Of a stretch of 25,863 nt of DNA, positions 1 to 8,586 are shown piece after piece (position 1 is the first letter of the stretch; every line of letters begins with the position of its first letter). The translations under genes and the position numbers were made by a program. The notes under the pieces are model-generated. The model had not been told where the DNA came from and ran no database searches. It saw only the letters and a program-made list of their open reading frames with translations. This DNA comes from Thalassiosira profunda (taxonomy: Eukaryota; Bacillariophyta; Thalassiosirophyceae; Thalassiosirales; Thalassiosiraceae). The stretch is from positions 1-25,863 of the forward strand of contig JALLAP010000047.1 of assembly GCA_036939355.1 (NCBI GenBank), read 5' to 3'.

Positions 1-873
1 CGGCGCCGGACACTTCCCGATTGTTGTAGCTTATGAGCGCGTTCGCGGCCCGGGGGGTGTCGGGGAAGAGGGACGTGATGAGCATGTGGAGGAGGGCGCC
101 GCAGGAGTGGCCCACCCCGACCACTGGCACGGCGCCGTATTCTGCGTCGTCCATTGTTCAATCCGAGCAGAGTTTCATTTCAGGGGTCAATATCCACATA
201 TCATGTGAGCACAAACGAACTTTGCAACAATGCAACACCAGAACCAAGCATGATACTCACGCTTCGCCAAATCGGGCGCCACCAACTCAAACCTCCCAAT
301 CACCTCGTCGCACGTGGCCAAATGGTCAAAGCTCAATTGGTACGGCGTGGCCACCACCAGGTATCCCCGGCTGCTCAACCGCTCCAACAAATAGCGGTAC
401 GTCAACTGGGGCGCCGCGCCGACGAGCGCCCCGCCCAAAAAGTGGATCAATGCCCTTGGTTGCTGGCCGGGCGGCGGGCGGAGGATGTAGTTCCCGTGGA
501 GGGATTCCCATCGGCCTCCGACCGGGGGGAGGTCCTCCTCGCCCTCGTCTCCCAAATCCACATTGGTGCCAGCTGCGGTCGGTGGTTGCTGCGCGGGAGT
601 CGCTTCGGCCCCGGCGGCGTCGCCGTCCATCTCCTCCTCCAATTTCTTCTCGTTGGCCATCCACTCCGACGCGGCCGAGGCGGCGGCCGCTTCGAACAGC
701 TTCGTGGTGGGTCGCATCGGTCTGGCTGCGGCGCAAGCTGACCGCGAGGGCATCGACGTGCCATGTAATGATTGGAACGCGCCCGCCGACGGGAGCGACG
801 CGGCCGCGGCCAGGGCGAGGGCCAGCGCCGGCAGCCGCCGGTGCCTCCTGGGACGTCTCGTATGGCTCGCCAT
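1..873 (-). CDS. DUF1350 alpha/beta-hydrolase-like protein, plastid-targeted, 3' end outside window
   Basis: The gene reads leftward in two exons, about 873-261 and 141-1, and continues past the window edge. Exon 1 encodes a basic N-terminus, a hydrophobic Ala/Leu stretch and SAGAFQS, which fits a signal peptide plus diatom plastid transit peptide. An acidic linker follows, then RALIHFLGGALVGAAPQLTY and GYLVVATPYQLSFDHLATCDEV, recognisable as the start of the DUF1350 family found in cyanobacteria and plastid lineages. Joining across the 119-bp intron gives DLAKQYGAVPVVGVGHSCGA, so the nucleophile-elbow motif GHSCG sits in exon 2. The start at 873 (GCCATGG context, right before the signal peptide) is preferred; an in-frame ATG at 918 would add 15 residues. 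The family fold is that of a serine hydrolase, but its substrate is unknown. The gene diverges from the coiled-coil gene at 1089. Confidence 0.8.
142..260 (-). other. Spliceosomal intron in DUF1350 gene (119 bp)
   Basis: On the minus strand exon 1 ends GCGAAGC, then GTGAGTATCA at 260-251. The acceptor CAG is at 144-142. Splicing in phase 1 joins C with AA to make a Gln codon and continues into YGAVPVVGVGHSCG. Without splicing the reading frame runs into a stop at 187. Confidence 0.8.
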
Positions 874-978
874 GGCGTTGTTTGTGGAAGCCGCGGCGCC
901 TTCCCTTCGATGCGTCATCGGCTGATTTTTGAGCTGGCAAAAAATCTTTGCCTTTGGGGGAAGGGAGCGAGGAGCCTG

Positions 979-1000
979 TCGTGATCACGCAAGATCACGC
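979..1000. promoter_or_regulatory. Direct repeat GATCACGC in divergent promoter
   Basis: GATCACGC occurs at 983-990 and again at 993-1000, a spacing of exactly 10 bp or about one helical turn. It lies in the 215-bp space between the DUF1350 gene (start 873) and the coiled-coil gene (start 1089). It could be a transcription factor site; there is no direct evidence of function. Confidence 0.3.
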
Positions 1001-1088
1001 GTTACAGAGGGGTCATTTCGGGAGATTTCGGGTGTTCCTTGACACTCCAGCACCCCACAACTCTCAGAGCCCGGCTCTTCATAGCACC

Positions 1089-3380
1089 ATGGCGCCGAAC
1101 GCATTTGCGGAGCAGCTCGCCGCCGCGCGGGTGGCCAAGAAGCGCTCGAGCATCGGGAGCGCGTGCTCGTCCGACGGAAGTGCACCATCGCTAGCCGAAG
1201 GCATCCAGCGGAGGCGGAGGGCGGCCGCGGAGAAATCGGCGTCAACGTCGTCTGCGGTAGGGACATCGAGGCCCATGCCGACGGAGCCGTCGCGGAAGGA
1301 GATGCAGACGACGGCTGCAAAGGGGGAGAAGGCGGCGGAAAATAATAGCAGTGGTGGCGGCGAAGCTGATGCCGGTCGAATGTCGTTTGGGACCGCCATC
1401 AAGACGAAGTCATCCAAAAACGTCACTGCAGAGGCCGAAAGCAAGGGGCGGACGAAGAAGAAAGCAATTGCAAAGGAAGTGCCGTCAATAATCAGCAGTA
1501 GCAGTGAAGCTGACGAAGGGAGAATGTCGTTTGGAGCGGCCATCAAGGCCAAGTCATCGCGCAACATCGATGGTGACATAGCGAAGAAGGAGGCTGCTGC
1601 AAAGCCCGCCGTGGCCAAGTACCGGGAGCCCCAAACATCGGAGCGGCAGAGCTCCTTCAACGATTCGCTGTTGAGCATGTCCAGCGTCGAGGGTGGCGAG
1701 AACAATAGGCGGGGATCGTTCAACACGTCCATCAACAGTTTGAGCGAGAGCATCAAGCAGAGCAGGGACAAGCCGCAGTCCTCCCCGACGCGAGACAAAA
1801 CGAACGCTGCCAGTAGCGTGGATTATCGGGAGAAGGCCGACAAGTACAAATCAGAAAACAAACGACTGCGGAAGGAATCGCTGATGCTCAAGGCGAGGTT
1901 GGAAGAGCTGGACCAGCAGAAGGGAGCCTCGACCTCGCACAAACAGAAGAAGAATGGCAAGGATGAGACGAAGGGTGCGGGGAAGGAGGCCAAGCTCGAG
2001 GAGGAGCATCAAGACTTGCAGAAGAAGTTGAAGGAATTGGAGATCAAGTTGTGGCAGAAGGACAAATTGGAGGAGGAGAACGAGATGCTGAGGAGGCGGA
2101 TGAGCGGCAAGGGCCTCGACATGATTGGGGGCAACATCGACTGGTCGGACAGATCGTCGGGCGTGCCATTGCTGCAGGAGAACAACCGGTCGGGAGGAAA
2201 GGGCATACTCAAGAAGAAGGGCAGTCGCGAAGGTCTGGATCAGTCGACACGGTCCGAGATGTCCCGCGACGATTTGCTGGCAGAGAATGTCCGTTTGTCC
2301 CAAATGCTCATCGAGTTGGGGGAGCTAGAAGAACTTGAAAAGCTCCGGACGACGAGCGACATGGGAGAAACGGACAAGAACGCCGCCATCCTGCTGAGGC
2401 AGGAACAGAAAGAAACCGTTCGGGAGCGCGACGGAATCCGGTCCCACGCTCGAACCTTGTGCTGCCTGGCGGAGGTGACGGAGCATAAGAACGCGGAAAT
2501 CGCCTCGTTGCGAAAGCAGCTGGATCGAGCCGAGCACCGTCGCACTGGGCAGGAGGTGGAGCCAGGGAAAGAGAAAGACTGGGAAGATGAGCGAAGGGGG
2601 CTGCGAGAGGAGATACGCCGGCTAAACAAAGAGGTTTCGGCCCTGCGGGAAAAGTCCAGCAACAGAGAGAGCTACCGGGATGAGGATCAGGAGGACGCCG
2701 CCTTGACCAGCCGGTACGTGCCCACGTCAAACGGCGGCGCGTCCGCTGCTGGCGAGCTGGACAGCACGGACGTCGCCTCTCTTCAGTCCATCATAGCCAT
2801 GATGCGCCAGACGATCGACCAATCCAACTGGGAGAAGGAGTTGCTCGAGAAGCAGCTGTCCGAAGAACAGGAGCGGTCGCAAATGGAACTGCGGGCCTTT
2901 GCAAAAACGCTCGAAGGCGTGGATGACCTGCGCAAGTCAGCCGAAGCGATGTCTCGCGAGATCAGGAAAATAAAGGTGAAGGGGTACCGTCCCACGCGGT
3001 CGGACCTTTTGGGAGGGGCTGGAAGTCTGGAGGGCGTGCGGAATTTCGGAGAGCTCACCGCAGCCGTGGAAGCAAGCGAGAGCATGGAGGACGCGATACG
3101 GATGATCGAGAGTCAAAACGACGCAATGGAGGAGCGGAGAAGGATGGGCGTGGTGGCAAGCCAGGCTGCGGCATCGGAGATGCCCGCGAAGAAGAAGGAG
3201 AGGCGGTATCGCGGCGGTGGCCTGGGACCCATCCCGGACGATAGCGAGGGCGGAGGCTTCCTGAGCTTCTGGAATGGAGAGGGCCGGGACGATAAGAAGG
3301 ACGAGCGGAAGAAGAAGTCGAAAAGGAAATCAAAGAAGAAGGGAGATGGAGACGGAAGCGTGCTGACATCGTTCTTCTGA
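1089..3380 (+). CDS. Coiled-coil protein with RMSFG repeats and a lysine-rich tail
   Basis: A single-exon gene of 763 codons. The frame is open upstream to 948, but the ATG at 1089 (CACCATGG) has the best initiation context and is preferred. Residues 1-240 are low-complexity, rich in Ser, Lys and Ala, and hold two copies of a short motif, GRMSFGTAIKTKSSKN (about 95) and GRMSFGAAIKAKSSRN (about 145), with a weaker relative NRRGSFNTSINSL (about 210). From about 245 there are long heptad-rich, Glu/Lys/Leu-rich segments (about 245-345, 395-510, 510-545 and 565-640) predicting coiled coils. The C-terminus carries KKDERKKKSKRKSKKKGDG, a basic stretch that could be a nuclear localisation or nucleic-acid/membrane-contacting signal, and ends SFF. 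No enzymatic domain was recognised. A structural or scaffold role is inferred from composition only. Confidence 0.8.
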   Translation: MAPNAFAEQLAAARVAKKRSSIGSACSSDGSAPSLAEGIQRRRRAAAEKSASTSSAVGTSRPMPTEPSRKEMQTTAAKGEKAAENNSSGGGEADAGRMSFGTAIKTKSSKNVTAEAESKGRTKKKAIAKEVPSIISSSSEADEGRMSFGAAIKAKSSRNIDGDIAKKEAAAKPAVAKYREPQTSERQSSFNDSLLSMSSVEGGENNRRGSFNTSINSLSESIKQSRDKPQSSPTRDKTNAASSVDYREKADKYKSENKRLRKESLMLKARLEELDQQKGASTSHKQKKNGKDETKGAGKEAKLEEEHQDLQKKLKELEIKLWQKDKLEEENEMLRRRMSGKGLDMIGGNIDWSDRSSGVPLLQENNRSGGKGILKKKGSREGLDQSTRSEMSRDDLLAENVRLSQMLIELGELEELEKLRTTSDMGETDKNAAILLRQEQKETVRERDGIRSHARTLCCLAEVTEHKNAEIASLRKQLDRAEHRRTGQEVEPGKEKDWEDERRGLREEIRRLNKEVSALREKSSNRESYRDEDQEDAALTSRYVPTSNGGASAAGELDSTDVASLQSIIAMMRQTIDQSNWEKELLEKQLSEEQERSQMELRAFAKTLEGVDDLRKSAEAMSREIRKIKVKGYRPTRSDLLGGAGSLEGVRNFGELTAAVEASESMEDAIRMIESQNDAMEERRRMGVVASQAAASEMPAKKKERRYRGGGLGPIPDDSEGGGFLSFWNGEGRDDKKDERKKKSKRKSKKKGDGDGSVLTSFF

Positions 3381-3521
3381 AATGGTACCTATGTAGTGGC
3401 TTACAGAGCTACGTTTTTATTGAGTTGACACTGCCGCCTGTCTCTAGTTGGCCGCCAGAGGTTGGTCATCTTTCGATGCAGTTTAGGCTTGTCGACTTTA
3501 GAGTGGCACGAAAGGCTTGGG
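3381..3521. other. Short 3'-to-3' intergenic space
   Basis: This 141-bp stretch separates the stop codons of the convergent coiled-coil gene and MORN-MYND-LRR copy 1. It must hold both 3' UTRs. TACCTATGTA at 3386-3395 is the reverse complement of TACATAGGTA, the block seen in the divergent promoters at 10.47 kb. No other structure was seen. Confidence 0.5.
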
Positions 3522-5324
3522 TCATTCTTCAAGCATGCCAGCCCACTCGTTTGCGACCTCTGGATCTTCTCGCTTGCTCCAAAAGTTGCTACGGAGTAGA
3601 TTGGTCAGCCGCTCGTACTTCTCTCTTGTCTCGGCTGACACGTTATCAGGTTCAAATACACCCCTCATGTTCAGCTGAAACACAACTCTACCCCCCGTTA
3701 CCTCAATAATCTCAGATAATCCAGCTTCAGGAAGGCCACTTTCGCCCCCCAAATAAAGATAAATCAGCTGCGGAGCAACATCCAGCAAGCTTTGGGCGTC
3801 ACTACAACTCAATTTGTGCGTTGTGGTGTAGAATGATCGAAGATGACTGCAGCCCTCGAAAATCTTGCGGATGCCCCTCATTGAAAGATGATTGTGGTTG
3901 CGAAGACTGAGCTCCTGCAGGCCGGGGCATTTCCGCGCAATCAAGCCACACGTGTTGTCCGTAAACTCGTGTCTGTCCTGCTTATCCCGTGCCAGACGGA
4001 GGATGCGGAGATTTGGCAAGTTGTGGAGCATTATCTTGAAATCGGAGTCCATGAGCAAACACCCTTGCAAATCTAGCTTCACAAGATGCTTGCAAGCGCC
4101 GACTGCTTGCGCAACTGCCCGGCGAGTCTTTGCTTTGGACCAATCAATACGTAACAACGGAAGGCACAGCACCTCCAGATTCTCCTTTTGCTGGCCAATG
4201 ATATCAGGAAGGGACTGAACCCCACCGAATCTAATGAATTCAAGACGCAGCTGCTTCAGACCGTGCAGCTCCTTCCACACATCAGGGCCATTTTCAGAAA
4301 CGCCGGGAACGTGGGCGTTGCCGTTCTGTCTCCAGATAACCGATTCAAGTGCCCCCTTCTTCGACCTCAACAACGATGACAGCTTCTTTGCAGAAAGTTT
4401 GATTGCATCGTCTGTGCCCATCTCATCAAGATCGATTGCCAGATGCTTCATGCCATCCATGTACTTCGTCGCGTACCGCAAGCCGGCGTCCAAATCCACC
4501 ATATTCTTCTTGTCATATGACAGAACCAGCCTATCAAATTCAATCGATGGCAGCTCTGAAGCAATGCTGCAGATCCGCTGATGAGACCTCCTCGCAGTCT
4601 TTTGGCAATCAAGAGAGCAGTAGAGCGCCAGGTTGCACCCCGAGCATACACGCAGCTTGTAGCGGTAATCATCCAAACCACAATGTTCGCAAGTTTTCGT
4701 GTCAGCCTCGGACCGCCGCTGTTGCGACCGGACCGACCGCAACTTGCACCCGCCAGGACGATCAAAGTGACCCGTCTGTATGTCTCCGTTGGCCCACTTC
4801 ATCGTCCCTTTGCTCTCCCTCTCCCCATCCGTCCATACCCCCTCGTAAATGTCGCCCGAGGAGAATGTCACAGCGCCCATCCCGTGCCCCCCTCCCTCCT
4901 TGAACTCTCCCTCGTACACTACTCCTGTCGGCGACGTTAGGGTGCCCCGCCCGTTCGGTTTCCCCCCCACGACTTGCCCCTTGTACACATTTCCGTTCTC
5001 GAAGGTGAAGATCCCAGCGCCATGAGGCAATCCACCCACGAAATCCCCTTCGTAGACGTCGCCGTCTACAGTGCAGGTCCCGGTGCCGTGCGATTCACCC
5101 CCCTTCCACTCGCCATCGTAGAATGCGCCGTCGTCCCACTCCAGTTTTCCCTTCCCATGCGGCTTGCCACCCTTGAGCTCGCCCACATATGTGCCGTTAT
5201 CATAGCGGATGCCCGTCGCCGACTGCTGCAAACCGCCTCCATCAGAATTTCGAGCCTCGGCATTGGACGACGGCGCGGAATTGCCTCGCTCGGAGGCCTC
5301 GCCACTCCCAGTACTCTCTGCCAT
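3522..5324 (-). CDS. MORN-MYND-LRR protein, family copy 1
   Basis: An intact single-exon gene of 600 residues. The frame is open to a GTG at 5384, but the ATG at 5324 (GACGCCATGG) is the likely start. Residues 46-186 hold about six MORN repeats of 23 residues, such as YDGEWKGGESHGTGT and YEGDFVGGLPHGAGIF. Residues 212-252 form a MYND zinc finger with ligands in CEHC, C-SG-C, YC-SLD-C and H-QRI-C. A family-specific linker follows (MVDLDAGLRYATKYM, about 275-289), then AMN1/F-box-like leucine-rich repeats (about 350-540) with LKQLRLEF, LVKLDLQGC, LPNLRILRLAR and CPGLQELSLRNH. The tail is DPEVANEWAGMLEE. MORN repeats often contact membranes or phospholipids, and MYND fingers and LRRs bind proteins, so an adaptor role is inferred; no catalytic domain was seen. 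It is the only unpaired copy of the five. Confidence 0.88.
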   Translation of the reverse strand: MAESTGSGEASERGNSAPSSNAEARNSDGGGLQQSATGIRYDNGTYVGELKGGKPHGKGKLEWDDGAFYDGEWKGGESHGTGTCTVDGDVYEGDFVGGLPHGAGIFTFENGNVYKGQVVGGKPNGRGTLTSPTGVVYEGEFKEGGGHGMGAVTFSSGDIYEGVWTDGERESKGTMKWANGDIQTGHFDRPGGCKLRSVRSQQRRSEADTKTCEHCGLDDYRYKLRVCSGCNLALYCSLDCQKTARRSHQRICSIASELPSIEFDRLVLSYDKKNMVDLDAGLRYATKYMDGMKHLAIDLDEMGTDDAIKLSAKKLSSLLRSKKGALESVIWRQNGNAHVPGVSENGPDVWKELHGLKQLRLEFIRFGGVQSLPDIIGQQKENLEVLCLPLLRIDWSKAKTRRAVAQAVGACKHLVKLDLQGCLLMDSDFKIMLHNLPNLRILRLARDKQDRHEFTDNTCGLIARKCPGLQELSLRNHNHLSMRGIRKIFEGCSHLRSFYTTTHKLSCSDAQSLLDVAPQLIYLYLGGESGLPEAGLSEIIEVTGGRVVFQLNMRGVFEPDNVSAETREKYERLTNLLRSNFWSKREDPEVANEWAGMLEE

Positions 5325-5586
5325 GGCGTCACCTGCGCCACCGTGAAGCACCGGTCGGGCCGAAGCTGAGATATTTCCGGCCACGGGGGAGAGAGCTGCA
5401 ATGGTCAGCCGCTTAGCTTCAGCTGTGTGCTATGTATGCTGTGTGATGTGTGAGGCTGTGTGGTGGTCCACTTGAGTCGGGGGAAGACGAAATCGACTCG
5501 ATTTCCTGGGTCGCCGGCGCCGTGTTGCAAAAAGAGGCAAAAAGTTCGACACAAAAGAGGCGGAGCGAGCGCTGGTACTTCCCGCC
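5325..5586. promoter_or_regulatory. Divergent promoter region between MORN copy 1 and membrane hydrolase
   Basis: The 262-bp space between two start codons must hold both promoters. It contains a GT-rich run (about 5424-5468, repeated GCTGTGTG/TGTGATGTG) and purine-rich imperfect repeats (AAAAAGAGGC and ACAAAAGAGGCG, about 5529-5563). The ACGTA-type element of the other divergent promoters was not found here. Confidence 0.4.
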
Positions 5587-8570
5587 ATGGAGGACCTCCG
5601 CCAGCGCCGCGGCGGGGGCAGCCTCGCGAACAACGATGCGGGCGGCGAGATCGGGCAGTCGGGCGGCGATGGGCGCCGCCTCGCGAAGGCCAAGAGCGTC
5701 CGGCGCCTCTCCTACCACGTGTCGACGCCCCAATCCTCCCGGCTCACCGACGCCCAGGCCCGCGTCTTCCTCAACATGTACACCCGCAAATTGGACCGGC
5801 GCGTCCGGGGGACACGCAACAACGACAGCCTGTGCTGCGAATTCTTCGTGGTGCTGATATTGGTGGTCGTCGTCACCGTCCTCGGATGGGACAACAGCCC
5901 GGAAAACCAGGAGTACACCCTCACTGAGGGAGACATCGTCGGCATCGCCCTGCTGGTCGTCTGGTGGATCGTCGCCCTCGCCATCTTCTTCGTGTGGGGC
6001 GATTCGCCCTACGCCAAGATGCTCCGGTACATGGTCATCTACATCCCGTTGATCGTGAGCGTGTTCAGCCTGGCGTTTTATCACGAGATCCGGCACCGGC
6101 GGGAGGCCAACCCGTACATCCCCGCGGGACATTACTGGGTCCTCGTCATCCTGATCATTCTCNCGGCACCGGCGGGAGGCCAACCCGTACATCCCCGCGG
6201 GACATTACTGGGTCCTCGTCATCCTGATCATTCTCGAGGTGCTGACCTTTTTGGGCTTCATGTCGTACTATAATTTTTTCCCGATGTTCGTCAAGTCGGA
6301 GTGGTTCCGGAGAGACCCCGGGAAGGTCGCCAGATTGTGGAAGGTGGGGATTGTTCAGGACTGGGTGATGAATTATCGGGGCCACAATCCCAAACATGGC
6401 TCGGTGAAGTGCAATCTCAACTACACGTGCAAGTATGCCGGCAGCACGGATCCGGACACTGGACTCCCGGACGGCTTAGGGCGATGGCTCGACGACGCGT
6501 GGGAGGGCGAGACGTTGACGGGATACTGGAAGCAGGGGGAGCCGGTGGCGCCTTTCTCGTCGTGGAACGTCGGAACCGACGACGCGGTGGTGGCCGTCCG
6601 CGTGGCGTACTTCAAGGCGACCGACGACCCGTTCGGGAAGAACAAATTCAAGTCCACCAACGAGCAGCCCCCGGAATGCGGCGTGGCGAGCGTGGAATGC
6701 AGTGTCTCCGGATCGTTCTACAAGCACCTGCCCCAGGCCACGCTCATCGAGGGACCGTACGGCGTGGAATCGATGCCCACGGACCGGACCAATCCGATAC
6801 GGGAGGTGCTGAGCCACATGATTCACGTGGGCGAGGCGTGCGAGGATGCGGACCACGTGCACGACGACGGACGGGGCGTGTCGACGATAAAAATCAGGGC
6901 GACGGACCCTCGCGGCGTGCAAGTTTTGGGGCACGTGTATGAGCCCACTGGTCGATTTTACGCCCCTGATGCCAAGAGCATCACCGTCGAAGTGGATTGG
7001 GGCGACGCTGTCGAGGAATCGAAGGCAGTTGCTGGTGCAGGCGAACGGCGTCCCGAGTTGAGCAAATCGACGCAGCTGCGTCAAAGCGCTCGCTTCCTTC
7101 AGAAAACGCTCTTCATGCCCAAGGCCGACCCAACACCATTGTCGAAGCTAGTTGAGGTGGAGGTCGAAGACGACAGTGACGAGGAAATCAGCGATGAGGA
7201 GATTATTGACTTGGAGGAGGGGCAGCAGCCGCAGAGCGCAGAAGTGGCATCAGTAAAACAACGGCGACGGACGTATCATGAGCGAAGGGCCACCCTACGC
7301 GTACAGAATTGGGCTCCGTACCAGTACAAAGAGGCCCTCGTCTTCTTGCCCGGCTACAATTCGACCACGGAAGCGAGATTGAGCAGCTTTGGGCAGTTCC
7401 TGGTGAGTTTCTTGGAAGTGCATCGCGGATGCGTCTCAAATATTGTCGTCTACCTTTCTCACCCACACTGTCAACAGGCCATGACGAAATTGTCGCGCCA
7501 CGTGTATCCATTCGTCTTTCTCAATCCGGGCTCCAGTGGCCCCGGATACTGTGAGTTGGCAGCGTTTCCTATCAACGTTTGCTGTTACAACACATGTGTC
7601 TCACTGCTAACCGTTGCCATCCCAACAGTCTACGCTTCCAACATCACGAACACAGACGCCAACGAGGAGAGTTTGCTGAAACTGTTCCAGGGATTGCGAG
7701 CAGCGGGCATTACCCGCTGTCACATTCTGACTCATTCCATGGGCGTGCAAACATTGCTGGGGGCGTTTANGAGCAGCGGGCATTACCCGCTGTCACATTC
7801 TGACTCATTCCATGGGCGTGCAAACATTGCTGGGGGCGTTTAGAGATAAATACAACGAAAAGGGCGAGAGGATCGGTCGAAGCGACGTATCAATGTGCTT
7901 TCAGCTGGATCCGGAGTTAGACGAGACCGAGGGACCAAAGGAAGGGCGACGACAGCAATACGGCAACCAGATGCTGTGCAAGAGCATCACGATACTGAAC
8001 GCAGACTTCCCGGTGAAGGCATTTGTCGATCGCGGCTTCCTCTCGATCCGTCGCATTTGCAAAACGATCACGGTGGTCGGAGACCGTAACGACAGAGCCC
8101 TGAAATGGTCCAGCATCTTCAATGGCGTAGCTCCGCACGTCGATCGGTACGAGCGGCCAGAATACATGAAGCCCACTCTTACGTGCGAGGAAACGAATTG
8201 GGAACTAGCGGAGAGGATTGGACGCAACATCGGCGAGCTCTATTTTTCTCCTGAAGAGGCACAACGGCAGTGCAAGAGTGGAGACGACAAGGCCTTTCCC
8301 AACCGACTGCTGTTCAATAAAGTGGGGCCCATCGGTGTAAGTGGCACTCAAACTCGGGCCTGGTTGGATTTGGACGTGATCGATATGACGGGGCTTGACA
8401 CAAACATCAAAGGGATGAGGCATTCGGGCTTCTCCCTCAATGCAATGCTGCTGCAGGACTTGGAAGAGTTGATCTCGAGCGGCAAGCGCGCAATGAAGCG
8501 ATCCAGCCTGCTCTACCGGGAAGGCAACGTCTTCAGTTACGCCCACGCCCCGTCTTTTGTTGTACAGTAA
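5587..8570 (+). CDS. Multi-pass membrane protein with MORN-like segment and DUF900-type hydrolase domain
   Basis: The start is the ATG at 5587 (CCGCCATGG). After collapsing two 72-bp assembly duplications (at the Ns 6163 and 7770) and removing two introns, the frame is continuous at about 894 codons. Residues about 85-235 hold four hydrophobic helices (FFVVLILVVVVTVLGW, IVGIALLVVWWIVALAIFF, YMVIYIPLIVSVFSLAF, YWVLVILIILEVLTFLGF). A MORN-like stretch follows: DGLGRWLDDAWEGETLTGYW then PVAPF. After an acidic region (DDSDEEISDEEIIDLEE), the C-terminal part matches the DUF900 alpha/beta-hydrolase group: EALVFLPGYNSTTEARLSSF, FVFLNPGSSGPGY, the nucleophile motif THSMG, a likely acid in VVGDRNDRAL and a likely catalytic His in MRHSGFSLN. 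A membrane-anchored serine hydrolase or lipase is inferred; the substrate is unknown. Its stop lies 16 bp from the convergent stop of copy 2. Confidence 0.82.
6091..6235. repeat. Exact 72-bp direct repeat around N6163 (assembly overlap)
   Basis: Positions 6091-6162 and 6164-6235 are identical and separated by one N. Keeping a single copy joins LVILIIL directly to EVLTFLGF inside a transmembrane helix and restores the frame. This is best read as an unmerged overlap between two contigs. Confidence 0.92.
7403..7477 (+). other. Intron, 75 bp, in membrane hydrolase gene
   Basis: The donor GTGAGT is at 7403 and the acceptor TCAACAG ends at 7477; phase 0. The intron is a multiple of three and stop-free, so it looks like coding sequence. 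Removing it gives SSFGQFLAMTKLSRHVYPFVF, which fits the hydrolase fold much better than the retained version. Confidence 0.75.
7551..7628 (+). other. Intron, 78 bp, in membrane hydrolase gene
   Basis: The donor GTGAGT is at 7551 and the acceptor CCCAACAG ends at 7628. Splicing in phase 1 makes TTC from T plus TC, giving GPGYFYASNITNTD. Like its neighbour it is a multiple of three without a stop. Confidence 0.75.
7698..7842. repeat. Exact 72-bp direct repeat around N7770 (assembly overlap)
   Basis: Positions 7698-7769 and 7771-7842 are identical, with a single N between them. The duplicated block contains the hydrolase nucleophile motif THSMG. One copy gives HSMGVQTLLGAFRDKYNEKG in frame. Confidence 0.92.
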
Positions 8571-8586
8571 CACGCAATTGTCTATG

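Noticed and set aside
154..741. Plus-strand open frames over the DUF1350 gene
   Set aside because: The minus strand encodes the recognisable DUF1350 sequence and GHSCG motif. The plus frames are Arg/Pro-rich shadows.
1079..1798. Long antisense open frame (239 codons) opposite the coiled-coil gene
   Set aside because: It mirrors GC-rich, codon-biased sequence of the sense gene and shows no domain. The sense frame has the good start and the coherent coiled-coil pattern.
6091..6235. A true 72-bp duplication adding 24 residues to a membrane protein
   Set aside because: All four duplications in the window have the same length, an N in the middle, and break a frame that is restored when one copy is removed.
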